A DNA stretch of 10,048 nucleotides from Rickettsiales bacterium (GCA_031276335.1 JAISNH010000102.1:1-10048), one strand, 5' to 3'; shown: positions 1-7,785, counted from the first letter of the stretch. A program made the numbers and translations. The notes: generated from the sequence alone by a model not told the origin.

Positions 1-359
1 TGTCGGTCGTTTTGAACCGCGTCTTCGGCTACGTGGGCGTGGTCGCCGCGGTTGTAGTTGCCAGCTGGCTCGGCCTGGCCGCGCTGTATTTCGAAAGCTA
101 TCGCCGCGGGCTGGTGAAGATATACAGGCGCACGCTGGCCGACATTTCCAAGATGCTGCTGGCCTCCGTCGCGATGGGCTGGATGGTGCGCTTGGGTTCG
201 ATGGGCTTGGTGTCCGACATGTCGGTGTATTCGTTCTGGCAAAGCTCGGCGATGCTCGGGCTCCTGATATGCGCTGGAATGGCGTTTTATGCCGGCATGA
301 TGTTTCTGGCCGGACTTGTAAGTATGGTGAAGCTGAAGGCGTTGCTAGGGAAAAGCTAG
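1..359 (+). CDS. murJ: MurJ/MviN-like lipid II flippase, C-terminal fragment
   Basis: The frame is open from the left window edge (codons begin at base 3) and stops with TAG at 357-359, leaving about 118 residues; the true start lies outside the window. Three hydrophobic segments are visible: one near VGVVAAVVVASWLGLAALYF, one near ISKMLLASVAMGW, and a last one before a basic tail (VKLKALLGKS). The pattern of a helix, a YRRG basic turn, an R-x-(4-6)-LLAS-x-MG helix and a final helix with a basic end matches the last helices of alphaproteobacterial MurJ, the inner-membrane flippase that moves lipid II to the periplasm. The call rests on recollection of the family pattern, since the diagnostic N-terminal core is missing. 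The neighbouring lipid II genes support it. The gene converges on murB and shares CTAG at the stops. An unrelated polytopic membrane protein remains possible. Confidence 0.78.
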   Translation, partial: SVVLNRVFGYVGVVAAVVVASWLGLAALYFESYRRGLVKIYRRTLADISKMLLASVAMGWMVRLGSMGLVSDMSVYSFWQSSAMLGLLICAGMAFYAGMMFLAGLVSMVKLKALLGKS

Positions 360-1291
360 GCTATTTCGGGTCCCTCGGCCTTCCTCGATCCGACGATTTT
401 CATCTCGTACTCCAGCGTTATGCCGAATTTTTCATAGACCGCGCCGCGGACCTTGTCCGCCAGGTCCTCTATGTCCGCGCTTGTCGCATCCGATTCGTTC
501 ACGATGAAGTTCGCGTGCACGGGCGATATTGCCGCGCCGCCTATCCTCATGCCCTGGCATCCCGCGTCGCGTATCAGCTGCCATGCGAGCCTGCCTTCCG
601 GGTTTTTGAACACCGAGCCCGCGGTTTTCGTGTAGGTCGGCTGGGACTTGTCCTTCTTGTCCCGTATGGCGTTCATCTTTTTCTCGATTTCGGCGGCATT
701 CCCCTCCGTGCCCGCCAGGGTGGCGGAGGTTATTATCAGGCCTGCCGGGATAAGCGAGGATCTGTATCCGAATCCGCATTCCGCCGCGGACATGACTCCC
801 TTCTCGCCCGTCTGGGCGTTCACGGTTTCGATCGAGACGAGTATGTCCTTCAGCTCGGCGCCGCAGCAGCCGGCGTTCGTGATTGCCGACCCGCCGATCG
901 ATCCTGGTATCCCGAACAGGAATTCCATTCCGGCAATGGATTTTTCCAGCGCGAGCTTCGCGATCGCCATGTTCGATGCGAACGCCCCGCATTTCAGCTT
1001 TTTCCCGTCCGGGTCGTGCTCGATTGCCGAAAACCGCTCGGACTTCAGCTGCACCGTAATCCCGGACAGCCCGCCGTCGCGGATAAGGATGTTCGAGCCG
1101 AAGCCCAGCGCGTGCACGTTCATGTCCTTCGGCGCCTTTTTCAGGAAGCGCGACAGGTCGTCGATGTCGGCCGGGGCGAAGAACACCTCGGCCTCGCCCC
1201 CGGTCTTGAACCGCGTGAGAGGCGCGAGCGGAAACCGCTCGGCAAGCATGCCCCTCGCCTTTGGCAGGCCGTCGATTGTGCTGTCGCTCAT
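356..1291 (-). CDS. murB: UDP-N-acetylenolpyruvoylglucosamine reductase MurB
   Basis: MurB is the cytoplasmic FAD enzyme that reduces UDP-GlcNAc-enolpyruvate to UDP-MurNAc with NADPH. The 311-residue product carries the FAD-binding features GFGSN (63-67) and GIPGSIGG (127-134). It also has GYRSS with the substrate-contacting Arg177, AGSVFKNP with the likely catalytic proton-donor Ser226, HANF (259-262) and LEYE near the C terminus with the likely catalytic Glu296. Going straight from GYR to the AGS motif without an extra domain fits type II MurB. The frame is open upstream to 1552, but ATG at 1291 is the start: family homology begins there and it overlaps the murC stop as ATGA, which implies translational coupling. 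It is the last gene of the operon, and its TAG stop shares CTAG with murJ. No terminator is visible. Confidence 0.97.
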   Translation of the reverse strand: MSDSTIDGLPKARGMLAERFPLAPLTRFKTGGEAEVFFAPADIDDLSRFLKKAPKDMNVHALGFGSNILIRDGGLSGITVQLKSERFSAIEHDPDGKKLKCGAFASNMAIAKLALEKSIAGMEFLFGIPGSIGGSAITNAGCCGAELKDILVSIETVNAQTGEKGVMSAAECGFGYRSSLIPAGLIITSATLAGTEGNAAEIEKKMNAIRDKKDKSQPTYTKTAGSVFKNPEGRLAWQLIRDAGCQGMRIGGAAISPVHANFIVNESDATSADIEDLADKVRGAVYEKFGITLEYEMKIVGSRKAEGPEIA

Positions 1292-2703
1292 TTTTTCGCG
1301 CTTTCCATCTGTGCCGGCAGATCGTAGATAAGGTTCTTTATGCTGCCCGCGCCAAGCGATACGACCATGTCGCCGCTTTTCCCGTCGGCAAGTATTATGG
1401 GCGCGATTTCGTCGAAGTGGCCGACCTTTAGCACGTTTGCGCCCGCGGCCTTCATCGCGCTGTAGAGATCGTCGGAATTTTTCATCCCCTCGGCCGGCTC
1501 GCCCGCGCCGTACACCGGCATTATGATTACGCGGTCGGCCGCGCCGAAGCATCGCGCGAATCCGTCGAACAGGTTGGTCAGGCGCGAATAGCGGTGCGGC
1601 TGCAGTATCGCGAATATCTTCGATTTTCCCGCAACCTCGCGCGCCATGGCCAGCGTCGTTTCGATCTCTTTCGGGTGGTGGGCGTAATCGTCGAATATCC
1701 GGATTCCGCCGGATGTGTCCGCCACCTTGGAAAAGCGGTGCTTCACGCCGGTGAACTCCAGCATAGCGGCCTTTACCTTCGCGTCCGGTATTTTCAGGAA
1801 CCGCGCGATCGCGATCGCGGCCAGGGCGTTCAGGGCGTTGTGCTCGCCGAACAGAGGTATCCGTAGCCCGGCCAGAACGCCGCCGCCGGCAAATTCCGCG
1901 TCGAACGTCGTGCCGCCGGCGTTGAATTTGATGTTGCGCGCGGTTATGTCGCCGGCTTCAAGCCCGTATGCCGCGATGTTTTTCCTTCCCTTGAACTCGG
2001 CCAATAGCTCCGCCACGGCCGGATGGTCCGCATACCCGACGACCAGCCCGTCGTCCGGCACCCTTGCGATGAATTCCCGGAAATAGTTCTTCAGGTTGTC
2101 GAACGTCTTGTAGAACTCCATGTGCTCCGCATCTATGTTGGTGACGACGGCGATGTCGGCGTTGAAGTGCTTCAGGTTGCCGAATGCCTCGCAGGCCTCG
2201 GCCACGATCCACTCGCCCCCGCCTATGCGGTTGTGGGAATGGTATCGGTTGATTATGCCGCCGTCGATGATTGTCGGATCGAACCCCGCGGCGTCCAGCA
2301 TGATTCCGACGAACGCGGTTGTGGTGGTTTTTCCGTGGGTGCCGGATATCGCGATGGATTTCTTCAGCCCCATCAGGGTGTCGAGCATTTCCGCCCGCGC
2401 GATTATGGGAAGCCCGCGCCGCTTCGCCTCGGCGATCTCGATGTTGTCCGGCGGCACCGCGGACGAGAATACGGCATAGTCCGCGCCGTCAAGGTTAGAT
2501 ATGTCGTGCTGGATGAAGGCGCGTATGCCGCGCAGGCGCAGGCTTTCGATGTTTTCGTTCATGACGTCGTTGGAGCCCTGCACCGCGAAGCCCCACTTGT
2601 GCATGGCCTCAGCCATGGCGCTCATGCCGATTCCGCCGATTCCCACGAAGTGGAACCTTTTGTCGCGAGGCATTGTTTTAAGGTCGAGTTTGCTCAATTT
2701 CAT
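1288..2703 (-). CDS. murC: UDP-N-acetylmuramate--L-alanine ligase MurC
   Basis: MurC adds L-alanine to UDP-MurNAc using ATP, the first amino-acid step of the stem peptide. The 471-residue length is normal. The N-terminal Rossmann-like domain has GIGGIG (21-26), and the ATP-binding loop GTHGKTTTT lies at 121-129. EACEAFGNL (169-177) takes the place of the EADES motif of many proteobacterial MurCs and resembles the EACE form I recall from Firmicutes. TNIDAEHME follows at 188-196, the ligase-family HN at 288-289 and DDYAHHP at 338-344. ATG at 2703 sits behind GAAGGA, which overlaps the TGA stop of murG; the intergenic gap is 6 bases. The stop overlaps the murB start by 4 bases. Confidence 0.98.
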   Translation of the reverse strand: MKLSKLDLKTMPRDKRFHFVGIGGIGMSAMAEAMHKWGFAVQGSNDVMNENIESLRLRGIRAFIQHDISNLDGADYAVFSSAVPPDNIEIAEAKRRGLPIIARAEMLDTLMGLKKSIAISGTHGKTTTTAFVGIMLDAAGFDPTIIDGGIINRYHSHNRIGGGEWIVAEACEAFGNLKHFNADIAVVTNIDAEHMEFYKTFDNLKNYFREFIARVPDDGLVVGYADHPAVAELLAEFKGRKNIAAYGLEAGDITARNIKFNAGGTTFDAEFAGGGVLAGLRIPLFGEHNALNALAAIAIARFLKIPDAKVKAAMLEFTGVKHRFSKVADTSGGIRIFDDYAHHPKEIETTLAMAREVAGKSKIFAILQPHRYSRLTNLFDGFARCFGAADRVIIMPVYGAGEPAEGMKNSDDLYSAMKAAGANVLKVGHFDEIAPIILADGKSGDMVVSLGAGSIKNLIYDLPAQMESAKK

Positions 2704-2709
2704 GGTCCT

Positions 2710-3798
2710 TCAAAGCGGTATAGTGCGTGCGGCGATGTCGGCCACGCGTTTTGCCGCGTCGTTTGAAACATCGAAGATTTTAGACTTCTTTTGCATATTT
2801 TCAAGCAAATTCGGAATTTCGAATATATGGGCGAGGACGCGCGCCAGGCTTTGTGCTGAAAATTCGGACTGCTGTATTATCATCGCGCCGCCGCGCGCGG
2901 CGATTTGCGAGGCGTTCAGGAACTGCTGCCTGTCCTTGTGGTTTATCGGCACGAAGACCGCCGGCCGGCCTATGGTTCCGACCTCCAGCACGGTTGAGGC
3001 GCCCGCGCGCCCTATGAACAGGCTGCATCCGGCCAGTATAGGGGCGGGATCGGGGAAAAAGCTCTGGATGTCCGCCTTCACGCCGATTTTTTCGTATAGC
3101 GTTTCGACGGCGCGGACGTCCTCCTCGACCACCTGTTGGCGCACGGAGAGCTTTTCGCGTATCTCCGGCGGCAGCATCGCGATTGCCTCTGGCACGGCGT
3201 AGCTGAATATCTGCGCCCCCTGCGAGCCGCCCATGACTGCGATCGAGATTTTTTCGCGCGTGCTGGCGTACGGCGCGTCCGCGGCCTTCCTTATGTCCTC
3301 GCGGATGGGCAGGCCGGTTACGATGGGCTTCACGCCCTTCGGAATCCCTTTCGTGTTTTCGAACGACACGCACGTGGCGTCCGCGAACCTGGCCAGCAGC
3401 ATGTTCGCGTTGCCCAGCACCGCATCCGCGTTGTGTATGACTGTCCGGCGGCGGAGCATCCACGCCCACAGCACGACCGGCACCGATATGTAGCCGCCCA
3501 TGCCGATTGCCACCTTCGGCTGGATTTTCAGCATGTGGTACATGCTCTGCGCTAATCCGACGGAAAGCTTCGCCAGGCTTTTCAGGCGGTGCCAGAATCC
3601 CTCGCCGCTCCATTGGCCGCCGGTGATGACGCGTATATTTGTAAATCCGCGCGCGAACTTTTTCCCCCTGGCATCCGTGATAAGATAGACCTCGAACCCC
3701 CTGTCCAGCAGGGCTTTTTTCACCTCGCCCGCCGGGAACAGGTGGCCTCCCGTGCCGCCGGCCGCGATTACCGCCCTTGCTTTCCTATTCGTCTGCAT
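2710..3798 (-). CDS. murG: UDP-GlcNAc:lipid I N-acetylglucosaminyltransferase MurG
   Basis: MurG is a peripheral inner-membrane GT-B glycosyltransferase that turns lipid I into lipid II. In 362 residues it has GGTGGH (14-19), GMGGY (99-103), GGSQGA (190-195) and the UDP-GlcNAc-binding region GRAGASTVLE (253-262) with QQFLNA (281-286). The usual HEQN-x-x-x-G segment is altered to HNADAVLGN (122-130); no frameshift explains this because the flanks stay aligned. Two starts are possible, ATG at 3804 and ATG at 3798. The sequence reads GGAAAGGA-ATGCGC-ATG, so AGGA touches the first ATG but lies 6 bases before the second. I therefore prefer 3798, although the leading GGA could serve 3804. Either start overlaps the 3' end of ftsW (14 or 20 bases), which points to coupled translation. 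Confidence 0.96.
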   Translation of the reverse strand: MQTNRKARAVIAAGGTGGHLFPAGEVKKALLDRGFEVYLITDARGKKFARGFTNIRVITGGQWSGEGFWHRLKSLAKLSVGLAQSMYHMLKIQPKVAIGMGGYISVPVVLWAWMLRRRTVIHNADAVLGNANMLLARFADATCVSFENTKGIPKGVKPIVTGLPIREDIRKAADAPYASTREKISIAVMGGSQGAQIFSYAVPEAIAMLPPEIREKLSVRQQVVEEDVRAVETLYEKIGVKADIQSFFPDPAPILAGCSLFIGRAGASTVLEVGTIGRPAVFVPINHKDRQQFLNASQIAARGGAMIIQQSEFSAQSLARVLAHIFEIPNLLENMQKKSKIFDVSNDAAKRVADIAARTIPL

Positions 3799-4924
3799 GC
3801 GCATTCCTTTCCGTCCGTTCGCCCAGAAGTGCGAGCACGATTCCGATGGCCATGCACGACGATACGAACGACGATCCGCCGTACGATATGAACGGCAGTG
3901 TCATGCCCTTTGTCGGGATAAGCCCCATGGTCGAGGCGAGGTTCACGCACACCTGGAACATCAGGTACATCGTTATGCCGGACGCGGCGTATATCGTGAA
4001 CGGATCCTTTTTCGCCTTCAGCATCGATAGTATGCGCGCGCCCAGCATGAAGAATATGCCGACCGCGAGTATGGCCAGAAGCACGCCGAATTCCTCGACC
4101 ATTGCCGAGAAGATGAAGTCGGTGTGCACGTCGGGTATGGCCCTTTTCAGGTTGTTTGCGTGCCCGCCGAACAGTCCGGCCTCGCGTATGGCGCGCATGC
4201 CCGCGCCCAGCTGCGTCGTGGCGGATGCGTCGAACGCCATGAATCCGTCGATTCGGCTTGCGACGTGCGGGATCGTGAAGTATGCGGCCGATACCAGGAG
4301 GACTGGCGCGGCGACGAGAAGCCCCGTCCATTTCCACGGCAGCCCGGCCACGAACGCCTCGGCGAACAGTATGGCGAAGAAGGTCAGCGTCATTCCCAGG
4401 TCCGGCTGCATCAGCAGCATGGCGGCGATGGCGGCGAACATGCCGATAAGGGCGCCGATGCATCTTTTCATTCTGCGGATGTCGCCGGCCTTGGACAGCT
4501 CCTTTATCCTGACCAGCATCATGGCGGCCGCGACCGCGACGACGGGTTTCAGGAACTCGGAGGGCTGCAGCTTGAACCCGTCGATCGGGATCCACCTTTT
4601 GCCGCCCTTCGTCGCGGCGAAGAACAGGGTGGACAGCAGCGCGGCCAATCCCGCCGCGGTGCCAAGCACGGACATGCGCCGTATGTTCTTTCCCGGCATC
4701 ATTGATGCCGCGAGCAGGGTTGCCAGCCCCAGCCCGAAATAGGCCATGTATTTTTTGACGTAGTAGTAGGCGTCCGGCATCCTTGCGCGGGCGGCGGAAT
4801 ACGGGCTTGCCGAAAACACCAGCAGGCATCCTATCGAAATCAGGAAAAGGCTTTCGAACAGTATCGATTTGTCGATCCTGAACCACCATCTTGCCAGCAG
4901 GCTGTCGTCCGTTCTTTCAAGCAT
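3785..4924 (-). CDS. ftsW: Septal peptidoglycan glycosyltransferase FtsW (SEDS family)
   Basis: FtsW is a polytopic SEDS-family protein that polymerises lipid II into glycan at the septum, normally with the class B PBP FtsI. The 379-residue product is mostly hydrophobic helices after a short cytoplasmic N terminus. Family landmarks are KGGKRW (106-111), QPSEFLK (120-126), PDLG (174-177), PDVHTDFIF (264-272) and GLIPTKG with LPFISYGGSS (334-352). Asp269 in HTDFIF aligns with the residue essential for polymerase activity in RodA and FtsW. Location between murD and murG favours FtsW over the paralogue RodA. ATG at 4924 lies inside the end of murD (8-base overlap, ATGCTTGA), with an AGGGA about 10-11 bases upstream. 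The TAG stop lies within the beginning of murG. Confidence 0.96.
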   Translation of the reverse strand: MLERTDDSLLARWWFRIDKSILFESLFLISIGCLLVFSASPYSAARARMPDAYYYVKKYMAYFGLGLATLLAASMMPGKNIRRMSVLGTAAGLAALLSTLFFAATKGGKRWIPIDGFKLQPSEFLKPVVAVAAAMMLVRIKELSKAGDIRRMKRCIGALIGMFAAIAAMLLMQPDLGMTLTFFAILFAEAFVAGLPWKWTGLLVAAPVLLVSAAYFTIPHVASRIDGFMAFDASATTQLGAGMRAIREAGLFGGHANNLKRAIPDVHTDFIFSAMVEEFGVLLAILAVGIFFMLGARILSMLKAKKDPFTIYAASGITMYLMFQVCVNLASTMGLIPTKGMTLPFISYGGSSFVSSCMAIGIVLALLGERTERNAHADE

Positions 4925-6344
4925 CGCCGAACTTGTCCCTGTATTTCTTTTTTATATCCTCGAAAATGCGGGCGAAGTGCTCGCCCCGCTCCTCGAACGA
5001 CTTGTACTGGTCGAAGGACGCGGTCGCCGGGGACAGCAGTATCGCGGGCGCGGCGGCCTTTCCCTTCTTCATGTCCTTCAGGGCGTATTTGAAGGCTTTC
5101 ATGACCGCCTTGTCCAGCCTGCCGCAGCGGTATGAGGGTATGTCCTTTTTCGTTGCGGCGTAGAATTGCTTCTCGCATTCGCCGATTGCGAAGGCGCGCT
5201 TTATGTTGCCGCGCGCCAGCTGGGGGCGCAGGATGTCTATGCCTCCCTCCTTCGGCCGCCCGCCGAGTATCCAGTATATGTCGTCCATTGAATCGAGCGC
5301 GTGCTTCACGGATTCGGCGTTCGTCGCCTTTGAATCGTTGATGAACGTCACGCCCGCGAACTTCCCGATTGTCTGCATCCTGTGGTCCAGCGTCCGGAAC
5401 GATTTCAGGGCGGCTGCGATTTTCGTCTGCGCTATGCCCGCGCTGCGGCATGCGGCGAAGGCCGCGGCGACGTTCTGCCGGTTGTGCTTGCCCTTCAGCC
5501 CGTCGAGCTGCCTGAGGTCTAGGATCTCGCGCGCCTCGGCGCCGGTGTTGTCGAACAGGATTCCCTTCGCGTTCGCATAGTATCCGCCTTCGGCCTTGCG
5601 CTCGTAGGACACGGAGATGTTTTTGACGCCGGCCGGGGAGTCCTTGGATAGCTCCCGGAAGATTTTGCGCGTATTCTCGTCGTCGACGGCCACGACGTTG
5701 GTCGCGTTTTTCTTGCGCGCGCGGCGGAACACGAGCTTCTTCGCCGCGATGTATCCTTCCATGCCGTTGTGCCGCGACAGGTGGTCCGGCGTGATGTTTA
5801 GGAGCACGGCTATGTCCAGGTCTAGGGAGGGCGTCAGCTCCAGCTGATAGCTCGAAAGTTCCAGCACATAGTATCCGTCGCCGGCCATCCGGGGCAGGTC
5901 GAAGACGGGAATGCCGAAGTTTCCGCCGATTTCCGCCGGCACGCCGTTCGATTTCAGGATGTGGTGGATAAGGGCGGTCGTGGTCGATTTCCCGTTCGTT
6001 CCCGTGATTCCGATGTATTTGGCCTCCCTGTACGTCGATACGAAAAGCTCTATGTCGGAAACGATCTTCACGCCGGCCTTTTTCGCGGCCTCGGCGACCG
6101 GATGCGGTGCGGGATGCGTGTGCGCTATGCCCGGGCTGATGACCAGCAGCTCCACGGAGCTGAAGTCCAGCGTCATCAGGTCCTGCGCCGCCGCACCCAG
6201 GGCCATCGCCTCGCGCCGTAGCTCCTCCTTCGCATCCCAGGCGATTATGTGCACGCCGCGCTGCTTCAGCTCGCGGACCACCGCCATTCCGGTTCGTCCC
6301 AGTCCGAACACCGCGACGGTTTTGTTGAGCAGGCCGTTTATCAT
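4917..6344 (-). CDS. murD: UDP-N-acetylmuramoyl-L-alanine--D-glutamate ligase MurD
   Basis: MurD adds D-glutamate to UDP-MurNAc-L-Ala with ATP in the cytoplasm. The 475-residue length is usual. The N-terminal nucleotide-binding domain has FGLGRTG (13-19) and the ATP loop GTNGKSTTT is at 115-123. LELSSYQLE (161-169) carries the metal and ATP-coordinating Glu. NITPDHLSRH (183-192) and GKHNRQN (285-291) follow. The C-terminal ligase domain shows INDSKATN (325-332), GGRPKEGG (351-358) and the MurD-specific LLSPATASFDQYKSFEERGEHF region (about 436-457). ATG at 6344 is preceded by GAGGT, which lies across the end of mraY; the gap from the mraY stop is only 4 bases. The 3' end overlaps ftsW by 8 bases. 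No abnormal residues were seen. Confidence 0.98.
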   Translation of the reverse strand: MINGLLNKTVAVFGLGRTGMAVVRELKQRGVHIIAWDAKEELRREAMALGAAAQDLMTLDFSSVELLVISPGIAHTHPAPHPVAEAAKKAGVKIVSDIELFVSTYREAKYIGITGTNGKSTTTALIHHILKSNGVPAEIGGNFGIPVFDLPRMAGDGYYVLELSSYQLELTPSLDLDIAVLLNITPDHLSRHNGMEGYIAAKKLVFRRARKKNATNVVAVDDENTRKIFRELSKDSPAGVKNISVSYERKAEGGYYANAKGILFDNTGAEAREILDLRQLDGLKGKHNRQNVAAAFAACRSAGIAQTKIAAALKSFRTLDHRMQTIGKFAGVTFINDSKATNAESVKHALDSMDDIYWILGGRPKEGGIDILRPQLARGNIKRAFAIGECEKQFYAATKKDIPSYRCGRLDKAVMKAFKYALKDMKKGKAAAPAILLSPATASFDQYKSFEERGEHFARIFEDIKKKYRDKFGDA

Positions 6345-6348
6345 CGCG

Positions 6349-7422
6349 CTACCTCACCTTGATCGAGGACAGGGCGATCAGCGCGAGTATTATCGATATG
6401 ATCCAGAAACGGATTACGACCGTCTGCTCGCTCCAGCCGAGAAGCTCGAAATGGTGGTGTATGGGCGCCATTTTGAATATGCGCTTTCCGCGCAGCTTCA
6501 TTGATGCGACCTGCAGCATTACCGAGATTGCCTCGGCCGCGAAAATCGCCCCCGTGATGAGCAGCAGGAGCTCGTTCTTCGTAATCACGCTTGCCACGCC
6601 CAGCATCGATCCGATCGCAAGCGATCCGACGTCGCCCATGAATATCTTCGCCGGATACGCGTTGAACCACAGGAATCCCAGTATCGCGCCGATTATCGCG
6701 CCGATAAGCACGGTCAGCTCGCCCGCCCCCGGCACGTACGGCATGAACAGGTAGAGGGAATAGTCCGCCCGCCCGATCAGGTATGACACGAGCAGGAACA
6801 CCAGGAACGAGCTTGCCGACGTTATGCTTGCCAGTCCGTCTATTCCGTCGGTAAGGTTGACCGCGTTCGCGGTTCCGACTATTACGAAGGCGACGAATAT
6901 GAAATAGAATATTCCGATGTCCCACAGCACGTTCTTGAAGAACGGCACCGCGACTACGGTCTTGAACTCGTTGGGCATCATGGTGTATATGCCGTAGCAC
7001 ACGGCCGCGCTTATCGCGAACTGCAGGCTCAGGCGTATGCGCGCGGAAAGCCCCCTGTACGCGTTGCCCTTCACCACCTTCATATAGTCGTCGATGAATC
7101 CGATAAGGCCGAAGGACAGCATGGTCGAAAGCGCGATCCACACGTATCCGCTGGACAGGTTGCACCACAGCATCGCGGAGGCGAATATCGCGGCGATGAT
7201 AAGGACGCCGCCCATCGTCGGGGTTCCCCGCTTCCTAAGGTGGGTTTCGGGGCCTTCCTCGCGTATGGGCTGGCGGAAGCGCTCGCTTATGAAGCGGATG
7301 AACGCCCCGCCGAAGAGAAGATAGATGAAAAGCGAGGTCAATAGGGCCGCGCCGGTTCGGAAGGTGATATAGCGGAACAGGTTGAATATGCCGTCCCAAT
7401 TTGAAACCAAGCTGTAGAACAT
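6349..7422 (-). CDS. mraY: Phospho-N-acetylmuramoyl-pentapeptide transferase MraY
   Basis: MraY is the integral membrane enzyme that transfers phospho-MurNAc-pentapeptide to undecaprenyl phosphate, giving lipid I. The 357-residue product is a multi-helix membrane protein with GTPTMGG (66-72), the DDYMK aspartate pair (111-115), NAVNLTDGIDGLA (186-198), NAYPAKIFMGDVGSLAIG (254-271) and the histidine motif PIHHHFE (320-326). All the expected active-site residues are present. ATG at 7422 follows AAGAAGGAT with the AAGGA core 7 bases upstream, an ideal spacing. It is the first gene of the six-gene minus-strand operon and has its own strong promoter. In the usual dcw order mraY follows murF, but here no gene precedes it on its strand. 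Confidence 0.98.
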   Translation of the reverse strand: MFYSLVSNWDGIFNLFRYITFRTGAALLTSLFIYLLFGGAFIRFISERFRQPIREEGPETHLRKRGTPTMGGVLIIAAIFASAMLWCNLSSGYVWIALSTMLSFGLIGFIDDYMKVVKGNAYRGLSARIRLSLQFAISAAVCYGIYTMMPNEFKTVVAVPFFKNVLWDIGIFYFIFVAFVIVGTANAVNLTDGIDGLASITSASSFLVFLLVSYLIGRADYSLYLFMPYVPGAGELTVLIGAIIGAILGFLWFNAYPAKIFMGDVGSLAIGSMLGVASVITKNELLLLITGAIFAAEAISVMLQVASMKLRGKRIFKMAPIHHHFELLGWSEQTVVIRFWIISIILALIALSSIKVR

Positions 7423-7454
7423 TTTGAAATCCTTCTTGTATCTTAGACGGTATG

Positions 7455-7483
7455 ATTATAGCATGCCGCGCCGGCCTTGGCAA
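7455..7483 (-). promoter_or_regulatory. Sigma70-type promoter of the mraY-murB operon
   Basis: On the minus strand the -35 is TTGCCA (7483-7478, 5 of 6 to consensus). The spacer is exactly 17 bases and the -10 is a perfect TATAAT (7460-7455). The -10 is preceded by TGC, which makes an extended -10 (TGCTATAAT, 7463-7455). Transcription would start near 7448, giving a leader of about 25 bases that contains the mraY ribosome binding site. It is the clearest promoter in the window and fits an operon separated from the usual upstream dcw genes. Confidence 0.85.
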
Positions 7484-7492
7484 AGGATTTTT

Positions 7493-7726
7493 ATGGCAAT
7501 TCCGGATAAGGGCGTCTGCGCGCCGGGCATTTTCCGCTTTACAACGGGGCGAAAGTGGTATATTGTCGGAATCGAGGCAGGAAGGCCTGTCTTGGGACTT
7601 CATAATCCCGTTACTGGCGAGTGCAATCTCGTTAAAATACAGCCGTTTCCCCATTGGGGAGTACGGTTATATAAGGCTTCTGGTGCATTTGCGCAAGTCG
7701 CACGAATACGCCGTGCCATTCAGTAA
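7493..7726 (+). CDS. Small hypothetical protein (77 aa)
   Basis: I do not recognise this ORF. ATG at 7493 is preceded by AAAGGA at good spacing (AAAGGATTTTT then ATG). The frame is open further upstream to 7424, but that extension crosses the mraY promoter and ribosome binding site, so the shorter start is preferred. The product is a soluble, probably beta-rich, slightly basic protein with RFTTGRKWYIVGIEAGRP then LHNPVTGEC and a basic end (ARIRRAIQ). There is no signal peptide or membrane segment. Codon use has more A and T at third positions than the mur genes. A competing overlapping frame (7452-7736) reads less like a protein. Its start lies only about 10 bases beyond the mraY -35, so the two would be divergent. 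Chance coding is a real possibility. Confidence 0.45.
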   Translation: MAIPDKGVCAPGIFRFTTGRKWYIVGIEAGRPVLGLHNPVTGECNLVKIQPFPHWGVRLYKASGAFAQVARIRRAIQ

Positions 7727-7745
7727 TGGTTTATGAAACTCCCCG

Positions 7746-7760
7746 CTTCGATTTTCGAAG
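7746..7760. repeat. Short perfect inverted repeat before the first cysteine-rich gene
   Basis: CTTCGA-TTT-TCGAAG is a perfect 6-base dyad with a 3-base loop. It lies 20 bases after the stop of the small ORF and 26 bases before the next start codon. No T-run follows on either strand, so an intrinsic terminator is not supported. It could be an operator or a leader hairpin; its function is unknown. Confidence 0.4.
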
Positions 7761-7785
7761 TGCAATTGAAAAAGGGAGAAACAAA

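Noticed and set aside
269..1327. Long plus-strand frames (352 and 227 residues) over murB
   Set aside because: They are antisense shadows of the high-GC murB gene: Arg- and Pro-rich, without family motifs, while the minus strand gives a complete MurB.
1292..1552. N-terminal extension of the murB frame up to 1552
   Set aside because: The extra 87 residues are Arg-rich nonsense inside murC. MurB homology begins at ATG 1291, which is coupled to the murC stop.
3768..4889. 373-residue minus-strand frame overlapping ftsW
   Set aside because: It is an out-of-frame shadow of ftsW, rich in Arg, His and Gly. The other frame has every FtsW motif.
7726..7785. Upstream start at 7726 for the first cysteine-rich gene, overlapping the preceding stop as TAATG
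   Set aside because: No ribosome site precedes it, and it would place 20 residues before the signal peptide. ATG 7786 has both a ribosome site and a proper signal.
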